DNA of 64,000 nt from Lactuca virosa (Eukaryota > Streptophyta > Magnoliopsida > Asterales > Asteraceae), in the NCBI GenBank assembly GCA_928212115.1, contig CAKMRJ010005634.1, positions 182,486,115 through 182,550,114 on the forward strand, written 5' to 3'. Made by a program: the position numbers and the translations under genes. The notes under the pieces were generated by a model, which worked only from the letters and a program-made list of their open reading frames with translations, did no database searches and was not told the origin of the DNA. Positions 22,001-33,609 of this stretch are shown here, in pieces. The number at the start of each line of letters is the position of its first letter. Position 1 is the stretch's first letter.

Positions 22001-23676
22001 TGTAACGACATGATTTTTCAAACCAAAATTTTCATTTTTAATACTCATAAAAACATATGTCTCATCATAAGTTCTCAAAATCAACCAACATGTTTTCAAA
22101 ACAATTATTCAAATCCAGGATCCACAAACATAGCTCCATAACAAGAGTGTGTGTACAATCACGCCGGTGCCTTCCCACGATCCTCTGAGGTACCTGAAAC
22201 ACATAACGCATAACACGGTAAGCACGAATGCTTAGTGAGTCCCCCAAAATACAACATACAACAATTCGCCACTCGAGGCTATACTTTGTAAGACCCTCCG
22301 GTCTATGTGTCTCAGCGGGACCCTCCAGTCCCGTAGCTTGTTGGACCCTCTGGTCCGGTATAGCTCGTTGGACCCTCTGGTCCGGTCTAGCTCGTTGGAC
22401 CCTCCGGTCCGGTCTAAGCAACATATAATATAGCATTCAATACATATCACACAATCATGCATAACTCAAGCAAGCACATAAGACCCTCTGGTCACACATA
22501 ACTACCACTCTAGGTAAAGTATAGTGAGAAGACTCACCTCGGGTAAACTCGGATGATCTCGAACTCGAAACACTGATCTAGCCTCCGCCTAATCACATAC
22601 AGAAATTACCTCTAATTAACAATGGTTCTCAAAGGCTAGACTATTCCCTTCCTATGCTCTCTCTCGGATGGGTAAAAGACTATTCTACCCTTCCTGACCT
22701 CTTTCACTCATCTTGACCAAACCCTAAGGTCAACAGAAGTCAACTCCAACTCTGACCAGACTCGTTGAGTGCATTCGGGAGACTCGTCGAGTCCAGTCGA
22801 TCATGGCAACCCCAACAAGCTCCAACTCGACGGGCTAACGCCTAACTCGACGGGTCACTATCTGACTCAGTTCGTCGGGACAAAACCCTGGGCTACTTGC
22901 CGAGTCAGCGGCTCGACTCGGCAAGTCTATTAAGACTCTTTTGCATTCAGTCGATTTAGTGCAAGACACTTTCCCAAACTTCAGATCCATGAATTAAAGG
23001 CTCATTAATCACGTAAAGGTTCGACCTTTATGATCATGCATCACACATCTAGCTCTATTTGACAAAATAAACCTCATAATGGTGTCTTAAGCTCAATATT
23101 CTTATGTGACTGCATAAAGCTGGGTTCTTGGGACTCTCTGGACCTCTCAAGGTCCATATCTAAGCTCTAAACCTCAAAGGGACTTCACATATTTCATAAC
23201 CCAACTTAAAAGAGGGTAAATAAACCCTAAATTCATGAGATTTACTAGTCAAACGAAAATGGGTATGAACTCATACCTCCAACAACAGCCTTGAATGAAA
23301 TAGTGAAAGATCTGAGCCCCTTCTAGACAGCTAAGCTTGAACCCTCCCCTTCTTCCTTGCAAGAATACACCAAAATGAAGAAGTTAGCTCCCTTTCTTTC
23401 TCAAAGATCTCTGGATCGATTAGGGTCTCTCAAGGGTGAGTGTCGCCAAAAATGAAGGCCATAAGAGCTTTTAAATAGGCCACAAACCCGGACAATTAGG
23501 GTTTTCCTCAGCAGTGCTGACTCAGCGAGTCAGATACCCGACTCGTCGAGTTCATTCATTAAACACGTCACCAATTCGCGATCCTACTCGACGAGTGAGG
23601 CAGTAACTCGTCGAGTCCACCCAAGATTCTTAAAATAAATGCTTAAATTAATATACCTGGAAAACCGGATGTTACA
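22001..23676 (-). repeat. Element D: 5' LTR (right copy), 1676 bp
   Basis: On the plus strand it starts TGTAACGACATG and ends CCGGATGTTACA, followed by the target duplication CCTCT. It carries the same CTCGTCGAG-type palindromes and minisatellite (22290-22415, fewer units) as the left copy. The minus strand has GAG|GTATGAGTTCATACCC, intron side from 23276, as a possible splice donor. Confidence 0.95.
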
Positions 23677-23681
23677 CCTCT

Positions 23682-25317
23682 AATCAACAACTTTTTCCAA
23701 TTTGGAGATGAAGACGAAGCTCTGAAAAAAAACTACATTTAGATCATTAAACTTAGTCCTTATACTATAACAAAGGAAAATGTAATAAAAATCTATAATA
23801 GACAAGTAATTGAAAAGAACTGTGTCCAATTACAATTGTGGTGATTTGATGAACAGATATAATCATGGTATATGTGAGACGTTTTCATAAACACCTGGTA
23901 TGCTTGCCTGTTAATCACTATTTTATCCAAAAACTTCGATAAATAATAATTATAAAACTAAACACGTACAACAATAATGAAAAGAAAAGAGAGAACGACT
24001 CTTCTTCTTTGGAAAATTTTGAAAAAATAAAAAAGAAAAGAGAGAACGAATCATTATCCAATCGACCTCTAATTAGAAATAGGGATATGTCACCTTCAAC
24101 CTAATCATTTGGTGCTTCTGTTCTGTCTTTTTTCAGTAGCGGTTAGATGCATGAGTAGGAAAACAAATCGCGAGTAAGAGAGGCTGAGAAGGAAGTGATG
24201 GAAATCATGCGATGGTGGAAGAGATGTGGTGTCATGGTATTGGATCTGGTGTTTGGATATCAGTTTAGATTAGCAGAGGCAGTGGCGGGGTGTAGCACTG
24301 GAGGTAAGGTGGTGGTTTAGTCAAATTTCTAAGGTTTTCATAAAGATAGCGAGAGAGTAAAATGATGGTTATAGCAGGGGAGTCGTAGGGCGTAGCGAAA
24401 GACGAAAACCAAGATAATAGGAGTGGTAGTTGATAAGTTGATTTCAATAGTGATTTATTGAGATTGGGTTGAAGGTAAATCAATCCTAATTTTGTGGAAT
24501 AGATTGAAAATGTCCAACTTTAGAGAGTAGCAAATAGATGGTAGAACAATAACGTTTGCTGATTATTCGGGATACAAATTGTTCTGATCGAGACTCAAAA
24601 TGAGCGGGAAATTAAAACATAGGTGAACAAAAAACTGCCAAGTGGAAAATATAGGGTCTAAGAAGATGCCATGTGGCATGTTTAGGAGTCTTTTATTAGA
24701 AGAGAAAATTCCTCTAAACATGTCTACTTTTGTGCGTCTTTCATGGGTAAAATCGTCAAACTGCTCAACAAAACTATTTTCCAGAGTAAACTAACAGGAT
24801 GGTCCCTAAATTTAGTAGATTTTGCAATTTTGGGGACGTAAACTTTTAGTGTTGTAATTATGGTTCTAATTTCCTCATACCTGGTATATATCTTACCCCT
24901 TCTAAGATTAGCATCACTATTTTCATGGTAGTTTTGTCGGTCTATTCAGGAAATGATGAAGATGTGTCGAAATATAGACTTTTTTTTAAAAAGAGTTGTA
25001 AAAATTTTCAGTTATCATCGTACAATGATTGAGATGACAAACGGGCAACAAACCGCGCCGCTAAACCTTTTTGTATGGTAAAACCAATTTGTACGAAATG
25101 GATACCAAGGAATGACGAAGCTATGAGAGTGAGAGAGGAGGCGGCAATCACGAGAAAAACGGTCGGCGGGGATACGGAAGGAGGAAGTTAAGATAACACC
25201 AGCTTACCAGGGATTTTGAGCTCCCTAAAAAAACTCGAATCTAAAGAAGTGATTGAGATTGAGAAGAAACTGATTGATGAACACTTTGAAGTAATACTTT
25301 TTTAATGTCATGATTGC
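23682..25317. other. Intergenic sequence right of element D, no gene seen
   Basis: The sequence is AT-rich. AACAGGATGGTCCCTAAATT at about 24795 resembles ends of plant Mutator-like or other DNA-transposon remnants, but I find no partner terminus. No coding region, RNA gene or LTR is recognisable. Confidence 0.45.
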
Positions 25318-27727
25318 TTGTTTCCCTCTTAAAGATTACATCTGGGTAAAATTATCAAGGTTTCTTGGTGCAAACAAGGTGTTACTTTTTCTATCCGCCA
25401 AGTGTTTGATAAAATGACTAAATGGGGTTTCAAGTGTTGCAGTCAACTTTATACTCAAGAAGATGTAGAGTTTCTGGCCGGTGTTGGTTTCATTGTGCAC
25501 ACTCCAACCTTTAGTTGGAGTGTCAACTTAAATAAACTTTATTTATATGTTTATGGGGTTGTATTGTTGCCAGCAGGGTAGTGGAGGGTTGTATTGTTGC
25601 CAGCAGGGTAGTGGAGGAAGTAAAGGGATTTCCCATATGATATCTCATCTCAAGAGCTTACACCTCCTTACAGATAAATGTAAAGTTGTGTTATAGGAGG
25701 CTATTACTTCTGACCATGGATTTTTTATGTCTGTGGCAACAACATTGAAGGAGTTTGGTAAATGGATATGTGGGGATTGCATGAGTCTTCATGCCCTGAG
25801 TCGCTCGTGTCACCACTCGGGTGGTTTGGTTAAGTTTATTGACGAGGCTGATGACATGAGCGGGCATATTGTTGGCATTCCAAAGCCGTCACCCAATGGA
25901 CCAGAAACTAGCCTCAATAATGGGTTGGTGTTGGATGCTCAACTACTTGATTGTGTTTTTAAACTACCTATCACCACCGTCAAAATCATCCCTCATAATT
26001 GTCGTATGCCTTTATCTCAGGCTTTGAAAGCAGCCATTTTCAAGGCAATTGCTCATCTTGGGTCCGTTGAAGCATGGGTTGCATTGTTAATTCTTCTTAA
26101 GTGTAATCTTCAAGTGTTCAGGCCCAAGAATAGGCAAGAAAGTAGGTTTGGAAAGAGGAATCCTTTGCAACATCATAATATCCTCAACGTATTAGCTACA
26201 TAGAGGATTAAAGGAGAAATTGCAAAGCTGGTAAAAAATTTAGTTGACAATGCAAGACTGGAGCAACAAGGCAGAAAAAAAGAGTACAATTAGGAGGAAA
26301 TAACTCTGGGCAACACCAATGTTAGGAAATGTCTTCGTAAGGTTTCCAATGGACATTTTACAACAGCAGTGAAAGTTTTATGTTCCTCGGGGGTTGCTCC
26401 ATTCAGGGGTGATACCACGAAAGCATTGGAGGATAAGCATCCATACAAACCACCACCTTCCGTGTCAAACACCATATTTTTAGAACCTCCCCTTTTAGTG
26501 GATGTTGACAATGTCTTTGGGGGCATTAAATCCTTCCATAAAAGTACCTCGTATGGTAGAGACGGGTTGAGAGCTCAACACATTTTTTATGTTCTTTGTG
26601 GAGAAGGTTTAACTATAGCCAAAGACCGCCTACATGTTATTACATATGTGGTTAATCTATGGCTAGGGGAAGATGCCCTTCGAGTTTGGCAGAATTTGCT
26701 GCCTCTGCTCCTCTTACGCCACTATATGGAGACGTTTGGTTTCCAAGTTGGCTATGAAAGGTGTTGGTAAAGAAATGGCTAAGTATATCAATGATTTTTA
26801 GTTCAGGGTTAGGGTGTCGGGTGGTGCTGAATCCGTATTACATAGCTCCAACAATGTATTGAGTGAGCACCATGATAACGGGTCTCTTTCCATACTTACC
26901 GTGGACTTCTCCAATGCCTTTAACCTTGTCGAAAGATCCGCATTACTCCATGAGGTCAAATTGAGGTGCCTTCTATAACCCTGTGGGTTGAATTCCTATA
27001 TGGTCAAGCAATAAGGTTGTATCTAGGAGACACACATATTTGGTCAACTACTAGGATTCATCAAAGAGACCCCTTGAGACCACTTATCTTCGCCCTACTG
27101 TTGCACCTACTCTTGCATAATATTAGAGACAATTGCACGCTTCTTCTCCATGCATGGTACCTTGATGATGACATTATTATTGGAGATTCGGAGGAGGTGG
27201 CCAAAGTATTGGACATCATTAAGGTGATTTGCCCAAAATTGGTACTCCAGTTGAATATTAAAAAAACTGAGCTCTTTTGGCCCTCGTGTGATGGTTGGAA
27301 GCTATGTGAGGGGCTATTACCGGTTGGCATCAAGAGGTCGCCATTAGGGGTGAAAATTATTAGGAGAGTTGTTAGTAGAGATGTTATTTTCATTAGCAAC
27401 TTAGCCATAACGAGAGCCGGAAATGCTATGAATTTGATGCGCCTTCTTTCAAAATTGTCTGACCCCAGAGTGAGATCCTTCTGCTTCAGTCTTGTATGGG
27501 TATTGCTAAACTTTTCTTTGGGTTGAGGACGTGCCAACTCGTTCACATGGAGGAGGCGGTATTGTTGTTTGACAATGGGTTGTGCAGGGCGATTGAGGAC
27601 AATATGTTTGTGGTGGCCCTCTCTTTAACGACATACAGTGGCGAATTTCTTCCCTACCCATTAGGTTTGGTGGTTTGGATTTATACTGACAATAAAGGCT
27701 ACCTCATTTGCCTTTTTTACCTCAAGG
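25318..27727 (+). pseudogene. Element E: non-LTR reverse-transcriptase family pseudogene with an N-terminal zinc-finger-like region
   Basis: Reading across several frames gives one decayed protein. The N-terminal part has SHLKSLHLL and then WICGDCMSLHALSRSCHH near 25757-25817, a Cys/His cluster. The central part has TSYGRDGLRAQHI near 26550 and the RT motif-A-like LTVDFSNAFNLVERS near 26900. Motif C is YLDDDIIIGD near 27160, and a C-terminal part follows (LRTCQLVHMEEAVLLFD). I recall this as a dispersed plant RT family annotated only as 'reverse transcriptase domain-containing protein'. It is not gypsy or copia and has no LTR, integrase or RNase H here. Stops and frameshifts are frequent (about 26204, 26768, 27500). 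Its 3' end is cut at 27727 by the LTR of element F. Confidence 0.7.
25559..25617. repeat. Recent 29-bp tandem duplication in pseudogene E
   Basis: TTGTATTGTTGCCAGCAGGG plus the following bases is repeated head to tail without a mismatch, which indicates a recent slippage-type event. Confidence 0.9.
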
Positions 27728-28223
27728 TGTCACACCCCCGGCCGAGGCGGCAGAACATGTCGGGTTGTGCGACTTAGTTCATGGATCACAGGTAAACTAA
27801 ATATATAACACAAGTACAACAATAGGCAAAACAACATTTGTATTCCATCTTGATATTTGAATAAAAGGTTCTTACATACAATAGTAGTGCATGAATTCCC
27901 TTTATAGGTAGGTAGATAATACAAAAGCTACAAACTAGGTCTTCTGTAATCCGTCTTGAAAGTCTTGTTTAGTGATTCCCTGAGAATACATGTAGTTTTG
28001 AGGGTCAAAACAAGGTTGGTGAGAGTTACAGGTTTTCTACTAACAACAGTAATACTTTTAAAAAGTGTAAAAAGTATTTTTCTTTGTAAGTAAAACCATA
28101 CTTATAATTGTGTTCATAAAGAGTCTTTGAATAAATTTTGAAAACCAAAAGGTGTCTTTGCATAAGTAAATCCATACTTAAAACTATTTTGAGAGAAACC
28201 AAGTCCATGGTTTGTAGTAAGAT

Positions 28224-28224
<1 letters not shown>

Positions 28225-28286
<62 letters not shown>

Positions 28287-28307
28287 GAGAGAGGGAGAGA
28301 GAGAGAT
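28225..28307. repeat. GA microsatellite in the LTR of element F
   Basis: About 80 bases of alternating G and A with three small interruptions; a shorter GA block follows at about 28372-28395. Confidence 0.97.
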
Positions 28308-28820
28308 AGTTAAAGAGATATTATAGTTAAAGTTTATAGTGAGTCCTATAAACGAGCTATGTGACTGTTTTGAGAGAGAGAATGAGAGAGAGAGATTCTA
28401 GTTAATGTTTATTGTACGTCGTAGTAACGATTGTAGATACTTCTCACCCAATTTTATTGATCGGTCAAGGTTGTAACTAGCAATTGCAGGTGGGGATGTC
28501 AACCCCGTATAGATCTATACATACGTATCTCGCTCCCAAGATTAACGGTTATTGTAGTATGGGTATGTTAAGTGTTTAGACTTAGCTAATGAATAATGTC
28601 TCACTATAAAGCCCTTAACTAAGGTATGTGAATAACTTTCAGCCGTAACTTATATGTGGTTAAGGTACCAGGCATAATGAATTGCATAAAGTTTATAAAA
28701 GCCGAGTATGTTTGGTATATACGTAAAAGTGTAATGTACTCACTTTTATAAAGAGGTACATTTCAAAGTAATGATCATAAGTACATGCATAAACTCTAAA
28801 TTATAATATTTATAACTTAT

Positions 28821-28903
<83 letters not shown>
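28821..28903. repeat. AC-AT-AC compound microsatellite in the LTR of element F
   Basis: An AC run, a long AT run and a second AC run follow one another without interruption. Confidence 0.97.
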
Positions 28904-30746
28904 TGCATAAGTTTTAAATACTACAAAGGTGGCAATGTCACATAGACAAAACAGGGAAATTAATCTAGAATGTCGATTCAGTCCCTGTTTTAGAAAAATT
29001 CTAGAAAAATAACCGGGAGTCAGAATTAGGATCCCTAAATTCTCAAGGTTTAGAAATTGAATCTACTTTGTCCCTAATTTTTTTCCCGACCTGATATAAA
29101 CCATAACTAACGTGAAAATGACCGTTTTTATAGACTTGTCCGAAAAGGGACTGCAATGATATGCAGTTTTGTAAAAATCATAATAAATTGTAGAAAATTG
29201 TTTGAATGTGTGCGAGTAGTCCTTGAAAATGTATTAATCTGAATTAGTTGCATACAAAATAGTTTTGTAAACCATAGTATTTAAGATGGGAAAAACAGAT
29301 CTTGAACATACCACAAATATTTTTTTCTTTTTTAAATCATAGTATTTTGTAGTATGTTTTCAAGAGTGTTTTTGCATAAACAAAGTATGTAAGAACATGT
29401 ATTCCCCCCCTAAATATATAAAAACTATAAAAATGGTGCCATAAGCACTCACATTTTGAAACATGAACTTGGTTTAGATAAGAATATGGTTTGTTTTTCG
29501 CGAAGCACCGTGAGAATCACGAACTAGAAATGATCCTACACCGGTGCTGTTTTGAACTTGAAATAAACTCTGCAAAAAAAGCAAGAAATCTAGCCTAGCT
29601 CGTGGAAAAACCACAAAAGGGAAGCAAAGCAAAGTGGGACAATGGTGGTAGTGGTTTGGTCGTCGAAAATGGGAGGAACAAGGGAGGAGGGTGGCAGTTT
29701 ATGGTGGTTCTCGGTGGTGGGTTCAAACCAAGAAAGAGAGAGAGATAATGGAGAGGGGGGTGAAGGAGATTATTGGCTGGTAAATTGGTGAAGAGAATGA
29801 GTGCCCAAGCTCTCCTTTTAAAGCCTTTGCAAGCTCTTATGTCCAACAAATGCACCATGCCTTCAAATTGAGTCAAACACACAAACTAGGATGCTTGTCC
29901 TTTAAAAGAAGAGTGTGATTAAGGAGGTATGGAGGTGATGGAGTGTTATGGATGTGGGGAAGAAGGAAGAGGCCAAATTTGGCAGATTTTGATCACCTCT
30001 TGCGAAGATGGTGGGCCGTGGTGATGTCACACTTTCAATAATGTCCTAAAAACACACTTAGGTTTGTGTATCCAAATCCCGACACCTAATATTTTTTTCG
30101 AAAGTGTCTAATAATTTAGTAGAGTTCAAGGATTTCAAAAATCCGAACGGATTAATTTTTCTAGTTGTAGCACTCCAGGAAATCGCGTTTAAAGTTTCGC
30201 TTCTAAATGACCCGAAACGCCTGATTTTTCGATTTTTGTAAATATTTTTACTAAAGATATATCGAGTATGAAATTAAATATTAGACCATAGTCTAAGTCT
30301 AAAAAAACTTTTGGAATTTCTATCTGAGGTGTGCAAGTGCCTCAACGAATAGAAACAGATTTAGCTGTTTAAAGAAAATCAGCGTTCTACCGGTTTGTTT
30401 TCTTATAACGGTCGTATCTTTTGCATACATACTCCATTTTGGACGTTATTTATGTTTTGGAAATAGTGGAACATGTGCTATGAGACCAAAATTTTTGCTT
30501 CACTTAGAACATATTAATACGAATTTTTAGTTTTCGAACGTATTAACTAGGGTTGCAGTTTGAGCTGTTTGATTCGTTTGAGATTTTCCACAAATGGAAA
30601 TAAGATGCCATTTCATATATTATAATAGTTGTAATGACACTATATATTTTTCAAAATATGCATTAAAGATCAATAGGTCAAATTAGAAGGAGGTTTGCGG
30701 TGAACTGACTATCTATAATTTTAGACCTAAATTCTGGGATGTCACA

Positions 30747-30762
30747 TTACCTCCCCGTTAAA
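30747..30762 (-). promoter_or_regulatory. Polypurine tract of element F
   Basis: The minus strand reads TTTAACGGGGAGGTAA directly before TGTGACATCCC, like the PPT of element A. Confidence 0.85.
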
Positions 30763-30889
30763 AGAATTTCATCCCGAAACTATTAAGTTCTAGACTATTT
30801 TTTCCCACTAGCGGAGGGAGCACCGCTGAACTATTGTGGGTACTTTTGTTTCATCCGATCCTCACGTTCCTAGGTAAAGCCTGGCCCTC

Positions 30890-32841
30890 TACGAGAGTTC
30901 GATCAGACTTTTACTATAGGTATGCGGCTTTGTTTGAGGCTTTTGATTTCTCGATCTATGATCTCCATTGGTTCCTCCATGAAGTAAATTTTAGTGTTGA
31001 CCTAGATCTCATCGAGTGGAATGACAAGGTTCTCATCAGATAGACACTTTTTGAGATTACTCACGTGGAAAGTATCATGAACTTTGCTAAGTTCTTGAGG
31101 TAACTTGAGTTTGTAAGCCACCGGACCAACACTTGCCAGGATTTCAAAAGGTAAGATGTATTGGGGGTTTAATTTACCTCTTTTTTCCAAATCTAATGAC
31201 ACCTTTCCATGGTGTGACTTTTAGTAAGACACAGTCTCCTGCTTTGAATTCTAGGGGTTTACGTCTTACGTCAGCATAGCTGTTATGACGACTACGTGCG
31301 ACCTTTTTATCGTTCCTTGATCTGAATAATCTTTTTTTCATGAATGATCTCCAGACCGATAAGTAGGGTATCTTCCACATGCTTTTTTAGCTAGTTGAGT
31401 ATCTTGAACTTCTGCCCAACATAACGGAGAACGACATCTGCGTTCGTATAAGACCATGAATGGAGCAGCCTTAATGCCAGTTTGATAACTATTGTTATAT
31501 GAGAAGTCAACTAACGGTAAGTGAGTATCCCATACATTACCGAAGTCTATCACAAAAGCGTGGAGCATGTATTCCAAAGTTTGTATTGTTCTTTTGCTCT
31601 GGCCATCTGTATGCAGATGATATGAGTACTCATGTCGAGTTTGGTTCCTAGGGACCTCTGCAATGATTGCCAAAATATAGAAGTGAACTTGCTATCTTGT
31701 TCTAAGATAATAGATATTGGCACACCATGTAGCCTGACTATCTCCTTCAGATAGGTCCTAGTGAGTTTCTCCATCTTGTTGGTTTCTTTAATGGTTAGGA
31801 AATGGGCAGACTTGGTTAAACAGTTAACCACCACCCAGATGGTATCATAACTACTTGAAGTTCTTGGCAACTTCGTTATGAAGTCCTTGGTTATCCGCTC
31901 CTATTTTCATTCAAGGATTGACAGTTGCTTTAGTAGTCCCGATGGCTTTTGGTACTCTACTTTGATTTTGGTGCAAGTCAAGCATTTACTAACATAGGTG
32001 GTAATCTATTCCTTCATGTTGGGCCACCGATAAAGCTTTTTAACATCGAGATACATATTTTCTGATTCGAGATGTATAAGATATCTCGACTTGTGTGCTT
32101 CATTTAGGACTACACCCCTAACTTCACCAAACTTTGGAGTCCAAATTCGGTTCATGAAATATTATGTTCCATCTTCCTTGAGTTCGAACTGTTTCTCCAT
32201 TCCTCGCAGATTTTCTTCTACGATATTTTTGGGTTTGAGTGCTTCCAGCTGAGCATCTAGAATTTGGGTGGTGAGATTGGAGTGGATGGTTAGGGTTAGA
32301 TCCTTTACATGAAGTGTCTTTGCTCGTTCTTTCTTGTTTAAAGCGTCTGCTTCAACATTTTCTTTACCAGGATGATAACAAATTTCGCATTCGTAGTCAT
32401 TTAGTAATTCGACCCGCCTTCGTTTTCTCATGTTTAGCTCCTTCTGATCAAAGATGTGTTGAAGGATTTTGTGGTTAGTGAACACGACAAACTTCATTCC
32501 ATATAGGTAGTGTGTCCAAATCTTTAAGGAAAACACTACAACTCCCAACTCTAAGTCATAGGTAGTGTAGTCGGCCTCGTTTGGCTTAAGTTGTCTCGAT
32601 GCGTATGCAATGACATTATTCCTTTGCATCAATACGCATCCTAACCCTTGGTGAGAGGCGTCATAGAATACTACAAAGTCTTATGTTACCTCTGGAAGAG
32701 AGAAAATTGGTGCACTGCACAACAATTGTTTTAATTCTTGGAAGGCAGACTCTCAGCTGTCTCCCTAATTGAACCTTTTGTCTTTCTGGGTTAGAGCGGT
32801 GAGAGGATTGACTATTTTGGAGAAGTTCTTGATGAATCTCC
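30890..32841 (-). pseudogene. pol: pol of element F, part 2: RNase H, integrase and chromodomain, broken
   Basis: From high to low coordinates: RNase H (VIAYASRQLKPNEADYTT near 32610, CYHPGKENVEADALNKKE near 32370); integrase zinc-binding region (KCLTC near 31985); core WVVVNCLTKSAHFL near 31830 and LEQDSKFTSIFW near 31700; the SYNNSYQTGIKAAPF stretch near 31480; and the GPY/F-type module (NPQYILPFEI, altered) near 31160. Chromodomain remnants run to about 30890. Frameshifts and stops break each part, and the second integrase Asp region reads LEQDS rather than SDRDS. Upstream the frame is interrupted at 32841 by element G. Confidence 0.88.
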
Positions 32842-33595
32842 TGTTGGGTTATGAGCATTCTAACACTCCTAAGTGTACATGCAACCCTAAATACCTTGGA
32901 TCTATGTTTTCTCTATTATACATACAATTATGAACATCCAAGGTATTATCCTAATCTAGCATACAAAATAATAAATATAACAAGATAGAATACATACCTC
33001 TTTGATGTAGAATGTCTTCATGAAGCTTGAGTGCCTAGTGCCCCAAGTGTGACACCTCAAATGGTTCACACAACACCAAAATAGACTTGGAATAACTTGA
33101 GAGAAACTTGAACACTCCTTGAAATCGTCTAGCCCTCACACTCACACATTAGTGCACGATTTCTTGAGCCATGGGATTCTTTTATATGGTGGCTATTAGG
33201 GTTACACCATGTAACTCATAACTTTACCCATTCCTTATGCTCCATGGATTTTAACCTCCATGGAGTATCCATGGGTCACCCCATGGACTTAGTCCAACAT
33301 AAGGAATCTTGGATCACAAGCCCACATATATAAGAATGAATGATTTACACAATCAACCCATATATTTAATTAGTCTCCTTTTGATCACTTAATTAATTCC
33401 AAATTAATTCTTGATTAATACTAATTAAATAACCTTATTAATATATTAGAACTTATAATATATTAACCAACCTTAAGTGTTATTTCTCTCATTATAGTCT
33501 ATCCAAATGCATGATGCCATGCAACCCAAATGGACCATGCCGGGTCGGGTCAAGTCTTACCAATTATAGTTATGGACTTAGACATTAATCCAACA
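32842..33595 (-). repeat. Element G: 3' LTR (left copy), 754 bp
   Basis: On the plus strand it runs from TGTTGGGTTATGAGC to TTAATCCAACA. It has the same length as the right LTR and about three substitutions. The minus strand has AGAG|GTATGT near 32997, in the position of the AAG|GTAAGT site in the LTR of L. Confidence 0.96.
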
Positions 33596-33609
33596 GTCTC
33601 CCACTTGGA
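33596..33609 (-). promoter_or_regulatory. Polypurine tract of element G
   Basis: The minus strand reads TCCAAGTGGGAGAC directly before the LTR start TGTTGGATTAATG. Confidence 0.85.

Larger units (their letters stand above)
18181..23676 (-). mobile_element. Element D: short complete Tekay-type LTR element with a gag-integrase fusion
   Basis: Two LTRs of the same family (18181-19880 and 22001-23676) flank only 2120 bp of interior. The element is bounded by the direct repeat CCTCT at 18176-18180 and 23677-23681, a 5-bp target-site duplication. The primer site next to the right LTR and the PPT next to the left LTR show that it reads on the minus strand. The usual interior of several kilobases has lost everything from mid-gag to late integrase. 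It may move only if a helper of the same family supplies enzymes. Confidence 0.95.
27728..30746 (-). repeat. Element F: 3' LTR, 3019 bp
   Basis: The minus strand starts TGTGACATCCCAG after the PPT. On the plus strand the other end reads TGTCACACCCCCGG at 27728, cutting pseudogene E. It contains two long microsatellites. The left flank CAAGG (27723-27727) would be one target-duplication copy; the other is not in the window. Confidence 0.88.

Noticed and set aside
28138..28326. Arg-Glu repeat protein at the GA microsatellite
   Set aside because: It is a translation of the simple repeat in the LTR of element F.
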